A DNA stretch of 64,000 nucleotides from Marinomonas rhizomae (GTDB lineage Bacteria > Pseudomonadota > Gammaproteobacteria > Pseudomonadales > Marinomonadaceae), in assembly GCF_003315485.1 (NCBI RefSeq), contig NZ_QNSE01000010.1, forward strand, positions 146,108 through 210,107, given 5' to 3'. This document shows, one piece after another, positions 45,060 through 54,595 of the stretch (positions within the stretch are counted from its first letter, which is position 1; the number at the start of each line of letters is the position of its first letter). The position numbers and the translations under genes are program-made. Under the pieces are notes generated by a model. The model was not told where the DNA came from, made no database searches, and saw nothing but the letters and a program-made list of their open reading frames with translations.

Positions 45060-46334
45060 CTATTGCTTAGTTAGCTCAGCATTGCCTCTAGCAACATCTG
45101 ATGCCATACGTTCATAAGTCTCTTCTAATGTCAGCTCACCCACGATCAACTGACTCATACGCTGCACAATAGTGTCATATACAATATTGCCGCCTTTGGC
45201 TTTCTGGAATCGACGAATGCTTTCAGTAACATTACTCGCGTTATTAGCAAAAACAGTCATTGCTGATTTAGCATTTTCATCTTTAAGCTGATAATTAATA
45301 TTGTTAACGTTAGCACCAGGAATAATAATAAACTCTTCCGCTAGCTCTCTTTGTACCGGCCCTGAACCTAAATACTCCACTAACTCAGCCACCGCTTTAG
45401 GATGTTTAGTCTGTTTAAAAGCGGCCACATAGGTCGCACCAGGCATAGGGATACAACCACCATCACCACAAGGGGCGTTTAGAGCAGTCCATTCAAACGC
45501 ATCGCCTATTTTTTCTTTGAACGGATTGACCATCCAGTTACCAGCAAAATACGTCACTACGTTGGCATTAATGAACTCATCGCCCATATTTTTATAACGA
45601 GTACCACCTGCAGCTCCCCACATTTCTTTAGGGAAAGCGCCTGTTTTCGTCCAGTTATAAAGGTCTTTTATGTAAGCTTTCGTTGGCGCATCTGGGAAGT
45701 TAAACGTTCCGCCACTGTTAACAAAGTTAGCGCCATAAGAATACGCAGGACCGCTAAAGCGGTGCCCAGAACGGTCCATAGTGAAAGGAATCTCAACACC
45801 CGTTTTATCTGCAACCTTGACCGATGCAGCAACCACGTCAGCAAGGGTCGCGCCTTGTTTAGGGATTGGGACGCCAGCTTGTTCAAATAAGGTGACATTT
45901 ACGAAAGGTAAATTAAGGGTTTGTGATGCGACATAGCCACCAATTTTATCTGGCGCACTTTTATCATCTCGCAACAAACTTAAGGTGTTGCCATGAAGCT
46001 TGGCAAAGCCATCTGGGTCTTTCATATAAGGACGCAGGTCTAAGGTAAACTTCATGAGCGAGTTATCAGCAATTTTCGCAAGGTCAGGGCCCTCACCCAC
46101 AGACAACTGCAAAGGCAACTGTTCTTTGGATTGCGCATAACTAGTAGTGACATAATCCACAGAAATATCTGGATGTGCTTTTTCAAACTTTTCGACCAGC
46201 TCGCCCATTTTTTTCACATAATTGGGATCATCATCAGTAAACCAAAAAGTTAAGTTTTGTGTGGCGGCTTGCGCCTGTCCAGCCAATAGCGATGCGGCAG
46301 CAAGAGTACTTAGAACAACATTCAAACGAGCCAT
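45060..46334 (-). CDS. ABC transporter oligosaccharide-binding protein
   Basis: A 424-residue periplasmic family 1 extracellular binding protein. Signal peptide MARLNVVLSTLAAASLLAGQAQA (cleavage near residue 23-24). The NLTFWFTDDDPNYVKKMGELVEKFEKAHPDI start and the GPDLAKIADNSLMKF segment are typical of carbohydrate receptors. It should deliver unsaturated or intact uronate oligosaccharides to the permease pair at 51467-53502. It is divergent from the lyase-like gene with a 189-bp regulatory region holding several GAAA/TTTC inverted repeats. Confidence 0.92.
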   Translation of the reverse strand: MARLNVVLSTLAAASLLAGQAQAATQNLTFWFTDDDPNYVKKMGELVEKFEKAHPDISVDYVTTSYAQSKEQLPLQLSVGEGPDLAKIADNSLMKFTLDLRPYMKDPDGFAKLHGNTLSLLRDDKSAPDKIGGYVASQTLNLPFVNVTLFEQAGVPIPKQGATLADVVAASVKVADKTGVEIPFTMDRSGHRFSGPAYSYGANFVNSGGTFNFPDAPTKAYIKDLYNWTKTGAFPKEMWGAAGGTRYKNMGDEFINANVVTYFAGNWMVNPFKEKIGDAFEWTALNAPCGDGGCIPMPGATYVAAFKQTKHPKAVAELVEYLGSGPVQRELAEEFIIIPGANVNNINYQLKDENAKSAMTVFANNASNVTESIRRFQKAKGGNIVYDTIVQRMSQLIVGELTLEETYERMASDVARGNAELTKQ

Positions 46335-46372
46335 TTACTTCACCTCATTTTGTTTTTATTTAGTTAAGGTTA

Positions 46373-46502
46373 TGAAAATATTTTCATTAAATTAATTCGA
46401 AATTTACTATTGATATCGGTTAGATTATAGACATACACTGAAAAAAATTGCCAAATAAAATTTGAGAAACTCTTTCAGCAAATAAATAACGAAATTTTTT
46501 TC
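46373..46502. promoter_or_regulatory. Cluster of GAAA/TTTC inverted repeats, candidate LacI operators
   Basis: The divergent region holds a perfect 14-bp palindrome TGAAAATATTTTCA (46373-46386), GAAACTCTTTC (46467-46476) and GAAATTTTTTTC (46491-46502). All share GAAA and TTTC half-sites with 3-6 bp between them. They flank the start sites of the binding-protein and lyase-like genes and may bind the LacI regulator encoded at 53506. AT-richness lowers confidence. Confidence 0.4.
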
Positions 46503-46523
46503 ATAACAATAAAGAGACCCAAA

Positions 46524-49055
46524 ATGAACAAAAATAAAATCTATTGGGACCTTGCTACTAACAGCGCAATTAACCGCTGGGCTATGTCACCTGCCGAAGA
46601 AACCTATTTTCCGGGCGAAGCCAGAATCATGCCGGACGCCGTAGACTATCGCTTTATCAATGGCTGGGTAGAGACAGGGGATTTACCCTGCAGAGAAAGT
46701 TTGAGGGAGGATATTGCTCAACGGACCGTATCCCTTCCTAACGACCTTTCTTTCCCTGAAATCTATTTTGGTGGAGAAGACAACCGTGTGGACTTCTCCA
46801 CTTTTCGCTTCCGCCCAACATTAATAGAGCGCTGGCTGACTTGTTCCTTATTCTCAGAACAAGCCCAAGAAGTTGAGTTTGCCTTAGAAACTTGTGGCGG
46901 CGTTCACATTTGGCAAGATGGCCAAAAAGTGGTCCAGCTTGACCATTATCAACGCAACAACCCAACCAACCAATCCTTCACTTTAAACCTTCCAGCGGGT
47001 AGCTGTGAACTCATTGTTTTTTTGGAAGAATTACATGAACGCGATGCCAGTTGTTATTTTGTTTTGACACTTAAAAAAGGCGATCAAATTAAAACAGGGT
47101 TATCGTTAGAAATCGATGAAGATGAAGTAAAAGAAATCGAAAAGACCCTAGAAGGTTTACGCACCAACCAAGTTTTTTATTGCAATGAAGATCTATTAAT
47201 TGAAGCGGATTACAAGCCTAAAAAAACCACTAAGGTACAACTTGATACTGGTAGCTATCCTAGCGAAACCGTCACTATGAATGTGCTGCTTGATGGTATG
47301 AAGATGCAAGAGGAAGTCAGCTTTTTCGTGGATCAAGCGTTTTCATCTGCCACTCTATTTAATACAAAAGGGTTAAATGCTGGATGTATCTCACTGCGTT
47401 TCTTAGTCAAAATAGGGCCACTTACCTTTAGTCGCAGTCTTGGCACCACCATTTTACCACCAGCAATTGATGTTACTTCTTTGGATTTAGCCTCTCGCAA
47501 AACCCTTGCTTTAGAAACCATGCTTAGCCAAGGCAAAGAAGAGCCTGCCAGAGCATTAGCCGCTCTTGCACTGAAGCAACAACCAGAATTAGCGAGTCGC
47601 CTTATCGAACGTGCTTTATTGCCCATTCAAGAACGTCACGACTGCGCGGACTTTTGGATACTACCACTCCTTTGGATGTACAAAAGTTATGGCCACTCCC
47701 AACTCGACCCTGCTCTTTGGGACCGAGTCAAACACGAGGTACTAAACTTCCGCTACTGGCTAGATGAACCGGGCAATGACGTAATGTGGTTCTGGAGCGA
47801 AAATCATGTTTTATGCTTCCACGTAGCACAATACCTTGCCGGCAGTTTATTCGAAGATGAGATCTTCCCGAATAGTGGCAAAACAGGCAAGCAACATAAA
47901 GCTCAAGCCCATGCTCGTTTAATCCGTTGGTTTGACTCAATGGATGATCACGGGCTAGCGGAATGGAATTCAGCCGCTTATTATCCGATTGATTTTCTTG
48001 GGTTATTTACTCTCATGACCAATGCAGAAGACGACATATTGGTTTCTCGAGCTAAACAGCTGATCGATCAGATTTTTATCATGGTTGCCCTTCATACCAC
48101 TGGCAGCGTATGCGCCGGCTCTCAAGGTCGAATTTATGAAAAAGAATTATTGGCGGGGCCTGCAACAGAGCTTGGCTCCATCGCGGCCATTGCCTTTGGT
48201 GGACAATGGTACCCAGGCTACGACCGAGTAACAGCGTTATTAGCAGTAAGTGATTACCAACCGCCTCAGCTTTGCCAACGTTTATTGAGTGTGCCAGCAG
48301 GAGAATCCATCTACTCAAGATACACACAAGGATTAGATCACAACGCAAAGATCACCTTATGGAAATCAGCTTCATCACAGCTGTCGACGGTATCCGATTA
48401 TAAAACTGGGCAAAAAGGCCACCAGCAACACTTTCTAGATGTACAAACCAACGCTCACCCATTGGCTCGTTTCTGGATCAACCATCCAGGTGACCTAAAA
48501 GTCTGGGGCGGTAGTCGACCTTCTTATTGGGCTGGCAATGGTGTTCATCCAAAGGTCGCGCAATACAAAAACATTGGCTTTATGATTTTTGACCAAAGAG
48601 CCTTTGATGACGTTATTAACTTTACCCATGCGTTTGTGCCAGCACCGGTCTGCGACGAATTTATCGAAGAATCCCATTGGTTATTTGCTCGCTCTGGTTC
48701 CGCACTGGTCGGTATTTATTCCTCTCAAGCATTACAACCCTTAAAGCATGGGCTTTACGCCGGTTATGAATGGCGCGCTTATAACGATCATTGCGCCTGG
48801 TTGGTGATCAGCGGTGAAATAGACGATCACAAAGATTTAGAGCGCTTCCGCGAACACTGCTTAGCGCACGCACCAGATTTTCGCCCACAAGAGAATCAAA
48901 TTAACCTAAATTATGGCAATGGCACACTGGCATTAAACTATCTTTCTGGCATTCACCTAGAAGGTAAACCTATCCCGTTTGCTCCCTTGTCACCCACTCC
49001 ACACTTAGCCTTTTGCGACGCTGAGCTTATTCCTTGGAAAGATTTATCGTCGTAA
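46524..49055 (+). CDS. Unassigned 843-residue protein, candidate polysaccharide lyase
   Basis: No family recognised. It lacks a signal peptide, so it is cytoplasmic. Residues about 90-320 look all-beta, with a jelly-roll-like part (CGGVHIWQDGQKVVQLDHYQ, 124-143). Residues about 320-620 look helical, like an alpha/alpha toroid, with WFWSENHVLCFHVAQYLAG (422-440), LAEWNSAAYYPID (478-490) and AGSQGRIYEKE (531-541). About 620-843 is beta-rich again. This helix-toroid-plus-beta layout and conserved Asn427-His428, Tyr486/487 and Arg536 recall PL8/heparinase-type lyases. Neighbours are GH105, KduD, an isomerase and an ABC importer. The lyase role is inference; a hydrolase is the main alternative. 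Confidence 0.6.
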   Translation: MNKNKIYWDLATNSAINRWAMSPAEETYFPGEARIMPDAVDYRFINGWVETGDLPCRESLREDIAQRTVSLPNDLSFPEIYFGGEDNRVDFSTFRFRPTLIERWLTCSLFSEQAQEVEFALETCGGVHIWQDGQKVVQLDHYQRNNPTNQSFTLNLPAGSCELIVFLEELHERDASCYFVLTLKKGDQIKTGLSLEIDEDEVKEIEKTLEGLRTNQVFYCNEDLLIEADYKPKKTTKVQLDTGSYPSETVTMNVLLDGMKMQEEVSFFVDQAFSSATLFNTKGLNAGCISLRFLVKIGPLTFSRSLGTTILPPAIDVTSLDLASRKTLALETMLSQGKEEPARALAALALKQQPELASRLIERALLPIQERHDCADFWILPLLWMYKSYGHSQLDPALWDRVKHEVLNFRYWLDEPGNDVMWFWSENHVLCFHVAQYLAGSLFEDEIFPNSGKTGKQHKAQAHARLIRWFDSMDDHGLAEWNSAAYYPIDFLGLFTLMTNAEDDILVSRAKQLIDQIFIMVALHTTGSVCAGSQGRIYEKELLAGPATELGSIAAIAFGGQWYPGYDRVTALLAVSDYQPPQLCQRLLSVPAGESIYSRYTQGLDHNAKITLWKSASSQLSTVSDYKTGQKGHQQHFLDVQTNAHPLARFWINHPGDLKVWGGSRPSYWAGNGVHPKVAQYKNIGFMIFDQRAFDDVINFTHAFVPAPVCDEFIEESHWLFARSGSALVGIYSSQALQPLKHGLYAGYEWRAYNDHCAWLVISGEIDDHKDLERFREHCLAHAPDFRPQENQINLNYGNGTLALNYLSGIHLEGKPIPFAPLSPTPHLAFCDAELIPWKDLSS

Positions 49056-49151
49056 TGCCTTTTTCAATTTATTAGGGCTATTAATCCAGCCGCAGTTTAT
49101 CAAGGCTCTATTTATTAAGTGATAGAGACTAAGTATTTGGAGAACACAAAC

Positions 49152-50237
49152 ATGCAAACAAACATCAACGCAGACAATTTAAACCAAGCATTAAACGCTT
49201 TATCGCAAGGCTTTCGCTCACTGAAAGGCATAGGCGATGTCGAAGCAAAATCCAGCAATGACATCCTATTTGATGAATGGGACTGGGAAGTTGGCGTCGG
49301 ATTATACGGTGATTTTCGTGATGCCAAAGAACGCAACGACCAAGCCGCACTAGAACGTATTGGCCGCTGGTACGATTGGCAGATCCAACGCGGCTTACCT
49401 CGTCGCCAAGTCAATTCAACCGCTCCTATGCTAACGCTAGCACTGTTAGCCGAACACTTTCAGCGCGAAGATTGGAAAAACATTGTCGAAGAATGGGCCG
49501 ACTGGATTCACACTCAAATGCCCAAAACCGATGAAGAAGGCTATCAACATCTTGTCAAAGAACGTGACAACGACGGTGAACTTTGGGATGACACTTTATT
49601 TATGGCTGCTTTATTTATGGGCGTTGCAGGCAAACTTTGCCAACGACCAGAGTGGTCTGAAGAAGCGCAATACCAATATTTATGCCATATCCGTTTTCTT
49701 GGCGACACACACAGTGGGCTGTTTTATCACGGCTGGACTTTCCTTGGTCGCCACAACTTTGCCAATGCTCTTTGGGCCCGTGGAAATGCTTGGTTAACGC
49801 TTTCTATTCCTGAGCTATTCCGTATTCTTGAGCCGCAAAGCGTCACCGCTCGACAATTAAAAAATGTGTATTTAACGCAAGTCAAAGCACTAAAGGAGTG
49901 CCAACGTGAAGACGGCATGTTTCATACTTTACTTGATGACCCTAGCTCACCTATTGAAGCATCGGCCACAGCTGCCATTGGTTATGGTTTACTGGCTGGC
50001 TGTCGTGAAGGGCTATTAGACATCACCCAATACCAAGACATGATCAATTTATGCCTAAACGCGGTGGTCACCAGAATCAATGACAAAGGCATTGTAGAAG
50101 AAGTCTCTGACGGCACTGCCATGGGACACTCATTAGATTTTTATAAGCAAATTGGCAACACACCAACACCTTATGGCCAAGCACTTGCATCACTTTTTCT
50201 ATCTGAATATCGGAGCTTTACCAACAAAGCTTCTTAA
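49152..50237 (+). CDS. GH105 unsaturated uronyl hydrolase
   Basis: A 361-residue (alpha/alpha)6-barrel enzyme like YteR/YesR. The catalytic Asp lies in GELWDDTLFMA (Asp146/147), with substrate-binding FYHGW (191-195) and WARGNAW (208-214), and SATAAIGYGLL later. It hydrates and releases the 4-deoxy-hex-4-enuronic acid from the non-reducing end of lyase products, in the cytoplasm. I chose the ATG at 49152 (GGAG 9 bases before) over the GTG at 49119. It follows the candidate lyase by 96 bp and precedes the importer genes. Confidence 0.92.
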   Translation: MQTNINADNLNQALNALSQGFRSLKGIGDVEAKSSNDILFDEWDWEVGVGLYGDFRDAKERNDQAALERIGRWYDWQIQRGLPRRQVNSTAPMLTLALLAEHFQREDWKNIVEEWADWIHTQMPKTDEEGYQHLVKERDNDGELWDDTLFMAALFMGVAGKLCQRPEWSEEAQYQYLCHIRFLGDTHSGLFYHGWTFLGRHNFANALWARGNAWLTLSIPELFRILEPQSVTARQLKNVYLTQVKALKECQREDGMFHTLLDDPSSPIEASATAAIGYGLLAGCREGLLDITQYQDMINLCLNAVVTRINDKGIVEEVSDGTAMGHSLDFYKQIGNTPTPYGQALASLFLSEYRSFTNKAS

Positions 50238-50378
50238 ACCTTTGATTAAAAAGCACAGAACGAGACCTTTACACGAAGCGATCTGCAAACCAAAACGAAA
50301 CTGTTCTAACAAAGTACTGGTAAGCGCAACCTTCGTGAAAGGCCTCTAATAACAAATATAAAAAACAGGAGCACCAAA

Positions 50379-51470
50379 ATGGCTGCCATTCAGCTCAAAA
50401 ACCTTCATAAACGCTATGAGTCCATTGATGTCATGCATCACGTTAATATCGACATCGAGGATGGAGAGTTTGTCGCTTTGGTAGGACCGTCAGGTTGCGG
50501 CAAGTCCACTTTATTACGCTTAATTTCTGGATTAGAGGACATTACATCAGGGGAAATTTTATTTGATGGCAAAATTGTAAATCGGCTTTCTCCCGCCGAG
50601 CGAGAAATCGCCATGGTGTTCCAATCCTATGCGCTTTACCCACATATGACAGTGAAGAAAAACCTGTCGTTTGGCCTCGAAAACCTCAATATGGACCGTG
50701 CCATCATTGAAGAACGTATCCAAAAAGCGGCCAAGCTACTCGACCTACTACCTTATATGGACAGAAAACCCAGAGCGCTGTCTGGCGGACAAAGGCAACG
50801 GGTCGCCATTGGTCGAGCCATCGTGCGTAACCCTAAAGTCTTTCTATTTGACGAACCCCTGTCTAACCTAGACGCCAAACTGCGCGTACAAACCCGCGGC
50901 GAAATTACTAAGCTTCATAAAAAGCTAAACACCACCATGATTTATGTAACCCACGATCAGGTGGAAGCCATGACCATGGCTGAAAAAATCGTCGTGGTAA
51001 ACGCAGGAAGAATTGAACAAGTCGGCAAACCTCTCGATCTTTTCGAACGCCCTGCTAACCGTTTCGTTGCTGAGTTTATTGGCTCACCCAAAATGAACAT
51101 GTTTAAGGCCAAAATCACCAAGGTTGACGACAGTGGTATCGAAGTAACATCGGGTACCATCGATCATTTCACTATTCCCGTTATCTCGGAAAGCGCCAAA
51201 ATAGGCGATAGCGTCACCCTTGGTGTTCGGCCTTCTCACATCGAAATTGCCGAATCTGGCATACCATTAGAAATAACTCAACTTGAGTGCATGGGACATG
51301 AAACCTTTATTTATGGATCCATGCAGGGAGAAAGTGAAGAGTTAGTCGCACACCTTCCCCATCACTTTGAAGCTGAGATTGGCGACACCATTTTCCTTCG
51401 CTTCACATCGCAATTCATGCACGTCTTCTGCGATAAAACAGACCAAGCATTTAAGAGGATAGAAGCATGA
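50379..51470 (+). CDS. ABC transporter ATP-binding protein (MsmX/UgpC type)
   Basis: A 363-residue ATPase of the CUT1 sugar-importer type. Walker A is GPSGCGKST (36-44), the signature is LSGGQRQR (about 134-141), Walker B is VFLFDEPLSNLD, and the H-loop is YVTHDQ. A C-terminal TOBE regulatory region of about 130 residues follows (GIEVTSG through MHVFCDKT). It energises the MalFG-like permeases, the first of which overlaps its stop codon by 4 bp. Confidence 0.95.
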   Translation: MAAIQLKNLHKRYESIDVMHHVNIDIEDGEFVALVGPSGCGKSTLLRLISGLEDITSGEILFDGKIVNRLSPAEREIAMVFQSYALYPHMTVKKNLSFGLENLNMDRAIIEERIQKAAKLLDLLPYMDRKPRALSGGQRQRVAIGRAIVRNPKVFLFDEPLSNLDAKLRVQTRGEITKLHKKLNTTMIYVTHDQVEAMTMAEKIVVVNAGRIEQVGKPLDLFERPANRFVAEFIGSPKMNMFKAKITKVDDSGIEVTSGTIDHFTIPVISESAKIGDSVTLGVRPSHIEIAESGIPLEITQLECMGHETFIYGSMQGESEELVAHLPHHFEAEIGDTIFLRFTSQFMHVFCDKTDQAFKRIEA

Positions 51471-52456
51471 AAAATCTGTCCGCTTTCCTTTTCTCGATTC
51501 TCGATAGATTCATGCGTTTTGTTGAACTGCCGACCGTCTATTTACAGAAAAAGATTGGCGTACAACGCATGGGCTACCTGTTTGTAGCACCAAACATGGT
51601 GCTATTCTCCTTGTTCGTTTTCTTACCAGTTGGCTTAGCCATTGCTTATGCCTTTACTGGCGGCACTAACATGCTGATTTGGGATCGCCCCTTTGTTGGC
51701 CTAGAAAACTTCTCACGCCTACTGAACTGCGGCAGCTACATGAACCCTGCCAGCTGCGAGTTCGATCTTTTTTGGACCGCCGTTCACAACACTTGGTGGT
51801 ATACATTACTCAACGCTACAGGCACCTTGGTCATGGCGCTGATTACCGCCGTGGTGTTAAACCGCTTAACCAAAGGCAAGGCGCTTTTCCGCTCCATTTT
51901 CTTTTATCCGGTACTGCTTTCTCCAGTGGTTGTCGGGCTTATTTGGAAATGGTTTCTTGCCCGTGATGGTCTGTTGAATGCACTGGTATTGGATCTTGGC
52001 GGTGAACGCACCATCTTCCTACTGGAAGTCTGGTGGTCTCGTTTTTGGGTGGTTTATGTGTCTATCTGGTTTCATATGGGCTTCTTCACGCTAATCATCT
52101 TAGCCGGTTTGCAAGCCATTCCAAGAGACATTTACGAAGCCGCAAAAGTCGATGGCACCAGCGAGTGGAGACAATTTTGGCGTATCACCTTGCCTTTATT
52201 GACCCCCAACTTATTGGTCGTCGCCGTACTCTTATTGATTCGCTCTGTACAAGTATTCGACGAAGCCTGGGTACTGACTGATGGTGGTGGTCCCGGAACC
52301 GCCAACACATTCATTGTGCAATTTATCTATCAAACCGCCTTCAGCTCTGAAGTTAGACTTTATGGTCTTGCATCAGCGGCATCAGTATTAATGGGCTTAG
52401 CCCTGCTCGCGCTGACGTTAATACAAGTCTGGCTAGCGAAAAAAGCGGAGTACTAA
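51467..52456 (+). CDS. ABC sugar transporter permease (MalF type)
   Basis: A 329-residue inner-membrane permease with six main helices. The EAA loop YEAAKVDGTSEWRQFWRITLPLLTPN (about 225-250) contacts the ATPase. GYLFVAPNMVLFSLFVFLPVGLAIAYAF is the first hydrophobic region after an N-terminal amphipathic stretch. It pairs with the permease at 52459. Confidence 0.94.
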   Translation: MKNLSAFLFSILDRFMRFVELPTVYLQKKIGVQRMGYLFVAPNMVLFSLFVFLPVGLAIAYAFTGGTNMLIWDRPFVGLENFSRLLNCGSYMNPASCEFDLFWTAVHNTWWYTLLNATGTLVMALITAVVLNRLTKGKALFRSIFFYPVLLSPVVVGLIWKWFLARDGLLNALVLDLGGERTIFLLEVWWSRFWVVYVSIWFHMGFFTLIILAGLQAIPRDIYEAAKVDGTSEWRQFWRITLPLLTPNLLVVAVLLLIRSVQVFDEAWVLTDGGGPGTANTFIVQFIYQTAFSSEVRLYGLASAASVLMGLALLALTLIQVWLAKKAEY

Positions 52457-52458
52457 TT

Positions 52459-53502
52459 ATGCTTAAATTTTTAACCCGTACTCGTCATCACGGAAAAATG
52501 GACATTACCGATATTTTGTCTTGGCTTTGGTTAACACTCGGCACGGCCGTGATTGCCATTCCAATTGCTTGGGCCATGTTGTCTTCACTTAAAACCGAGG
52601 CTGAAGTAAACAGTTTTCCACCCAGCCTGATCCCACAATCTACAGTGAACACTCAGGTAGAAGGCTACGACAAAGACCTTTCTGTTTGGCAGTGGACCAA
52701 AACCGATGGCGAAACCAAACAAGTCGCCCTAGTGCGCCGTATTGGCATCAAAGCCACCGTCGTGGATATGGATAAACCTGAAAAAACCTTCCAAGTGCCT
52801 ATTTCAGAAATCACCCAATTAAAAGACGTGCATTTTCAATGGCAGAACTATACGGACCCTCTAGAGCGTTTTGATTTTTTCACTTACATCAAAAATACGG
52901 TGTTCGTCACTGTAGTGGCGACAATATTGACGCTACTGCTGAACTCTATGGCAGCGTTTGCTTTGTCAAAGTATAAATTTCGCGGCAAAAATGCGATCTT
53001 CATGTTGATTTTATCCACCTTAATGTTGCCACTATCTGTCATAATGGTGCCAGCCTTTATCGTCATTGTCGGCTTAAATCTCGCGGACAATTTATGGGGG
53101 GTAATTTTCGCCACGGTCGCCACACCGACCGGCGTCTTTATGCTAAGGCAATACATGCTGACCATTCCCGACGATTTGATCGAAGCGGCCCGAGTTGATG
53201 CCGCGTCAGAGTTTCGGATTTATTGGCGCATTGTATTACCTCTTTGTGCGCCAGCTTTGGCGGTATTAGCAATATTCTCTGTCATATGGCGATGGAATGA
53301 TTTCCTCTGGCCATTGATCGTGCTATCAAGTCCAGAAAATTACACACTACAAATTGGTTTGAATGCTTTCCAAGGGCAATTTTCGGTAGAGTGGCACTAT
53401 ATTCTCGCGATGACCGTTATTGCATTATTACCAGTGACCATCGTCTTTCTTGTTTTACAAAAATACATTACTGAGGGCGTAGCAGGCAGTGGAGTCAAAT
53501 AA
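52459..53502 (+). CDS. ABC sugar transporter permease (MalG type)
   Basis: A 347-residue permease. Between the first helix (about 22-45) and the second (about 140-160) lies an extracytoplasmic insertion of some 85 residues (TEAEVNSFPPSLIP through YTDPLERFDFF), longer than in MalG of E. coli but known in other CUT1 permeases. The EAA loop is LIEAARVDAASEFRIYWRIVLPLCAP. It starts 2 bp after the MalF-type gene. Confidence 0.94.
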   Translation: MLKFLTRTRHHGKMDITDILSWLWLTLGTAVIAIPIAWAMLSSLKTEAEVNSFPPSLIPQSTVNTQVEGYDKDLSVWQWTKTDGETKQVALVRRIGIKATVVDMDKPEKTFQVPISEITQLKDVHFQWQNYTDPLERFDFFTYIKNTVFVTVVATILTLLLNSMAAFALSKYKFRGKNAIFMLILSTLMLPLSVIMVPAFIVIVGLNLADNLWGVIFATVATPTGVFMLRQYMLTIPDDLIEAARVDAASEFRIYWRIVLPLCAPALAVLAIFSVIWRWNDFLWPLIVLSSPENYTLQIGLNAFQGQFSVEWHYILAMTVIALLPVTIVFLVLQKYITEGVAGSGVK

Positions 53503-53505
53503 GCT

Positions 53506-54528
53506 ATGAGTTTAAAGAAAATCTCAGAACAAAGCGGTGTCGCCATCAGTACGGTCAGTCACGTACTGAATGGCACCGCCAAAATATCTGATGACGTTCG
53601 CCAACGAGTGTTACAAATAGCCAAAGACATTGGCTATTTGGATTCTCGTATCAAGCGCGCGCAGACACCAACATTGCGTAAAATCGCCCTGTTTGTAGAT
53701 TCTGATCGCCTAAGACAAACCGACGTCAATTTCGTCTCATGGACAATACTCGAAACACTGCGCAAGGAATGCGAGCAAAAAGGGGTCGAAATCGAACCCA
53801 TTTTGATCGACGAAATAAAAGATGATTACAGCAAGATATCGGAACGCCTGACAAAGACGAAATGCGATGGCATTTTGGTGTACTTCGACGAAAACCAAAA
53901 GCTTCTTAATGAAGTCATCAATACGGCTTTGCCCTGTATTTTGCTCGCAGGGCAAGAACCCGGCATGCATATTGGATCAGTCGGTATTGGCGATAGAAAC
54001 GGGGCTCGTCTGGGTGTTGAGCATCTGATTGAACTGGGCCACCGTGACATTGGCATTGTCTCTTGGCCTGGGCGCTATACCATCCGACAACGACTTGATG
54101 GTTTTAAGGAAGCCATTAACGAGCACCTCGAACTGGGCCTTTCAACCACAGACATTCAACTGGACAGTTTTCAACCAGACATTGCTGAAAAAGGCATGAC
54201 AAAATGGTTGGAACAGAACCCAGACCTAAATCAGGTGACCGCCTTCTTTTGTCTTGCCGACAACGTCGCTATCGGCGTCTTGAATGCCTTGCAAAAGAAA
54301 GGCATTCAAGTGCCAGAAGATGTTTCTATTCTAGGGTTTGACGATGTATTTGCAGGCCAAATGATGAAACCGGCCCTATCAACCGTTCATGCGCCGCTGC
54401 ATCACATTGCCCGCTGTGCCTTGGAAGAGCTCGAACTTCTCACTCGTCGCACAAGCAAAAATGCACCAGCGCGAAGAGTAGAGCTCGGTTGTCGTCTCAT
54501 TGAAAGGCAATCGTGTAAAGCGGTGTAG
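53506..54528 (+). CDS. LacI-family transcriptional regulator
   Basis: A 340-residue repressor with an N-terminal HTH (LKKISEQSGVAISTVSHVLNGTAKISDDVRQRV, 3-35), a hinge region, and a periplasmic-binding-protein-like core (about 60-330) with GFDDVFAGQMMKPALSTVH. It is the last gene of the uronate ABC operon, beginning 3 bp after malG. It likely controls the locus through GAAA/TTTC operators in the divergent region at 46373-46502, with a keto-deoxyuronate or oligosaccharide as inducer. Confidence 0.93.
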   Translation: MSLKKISEQSGVAISTVSHVLNGTAKISDDVRQRVLQIAKDIGYLDSRIKRAQTPTLRKIALFVDSDRLRQTDVNFVSWTILETLRKECEQKGVEIEPILIDEIKDDYSKISERLTKTKCDGILVYFDENQKLLNEVINTALPCILLAGQEPGMHIGSVGIGDRNGARLGVEHLIELGHRDIGIVSWPGRYTIRQRLDGFKEAINEHLELGLSTTDIQLDSFQPDIAEKGMTKWLEQNPDLNQVTAFFCLADNVAIGVLNALQKKGIQVPEDVSILGFDDVFAGQMMKPALSTVHAPLHHIARCALEELELLTRRTSKNAPARRVELGCRLIERQSCKAV

Positions 54529-54553
54529 AAAAACGATATAGAAAAGCGACGTT

Positions 54554-54595
54554 AAGCCAAACCCAATTTCGCAAAGACTTTGGGCTTGGCTTTTT
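54554..54595. terminator. Bidirectional terminator between lacI and the GNAT gene
   Basis: AAGCCAAACCCAA pairs with TTGGGCTTGGCTT, one mismatch, and is followed by T5. It lies at the ends of two convergent genes. Confidence 0.85.

Noticed and set aside
47333..48677. Several minus-strand frames of 60-97 codons
   Set aside because: All lie antisense to the candidate lyase and have no start signals or homology features.
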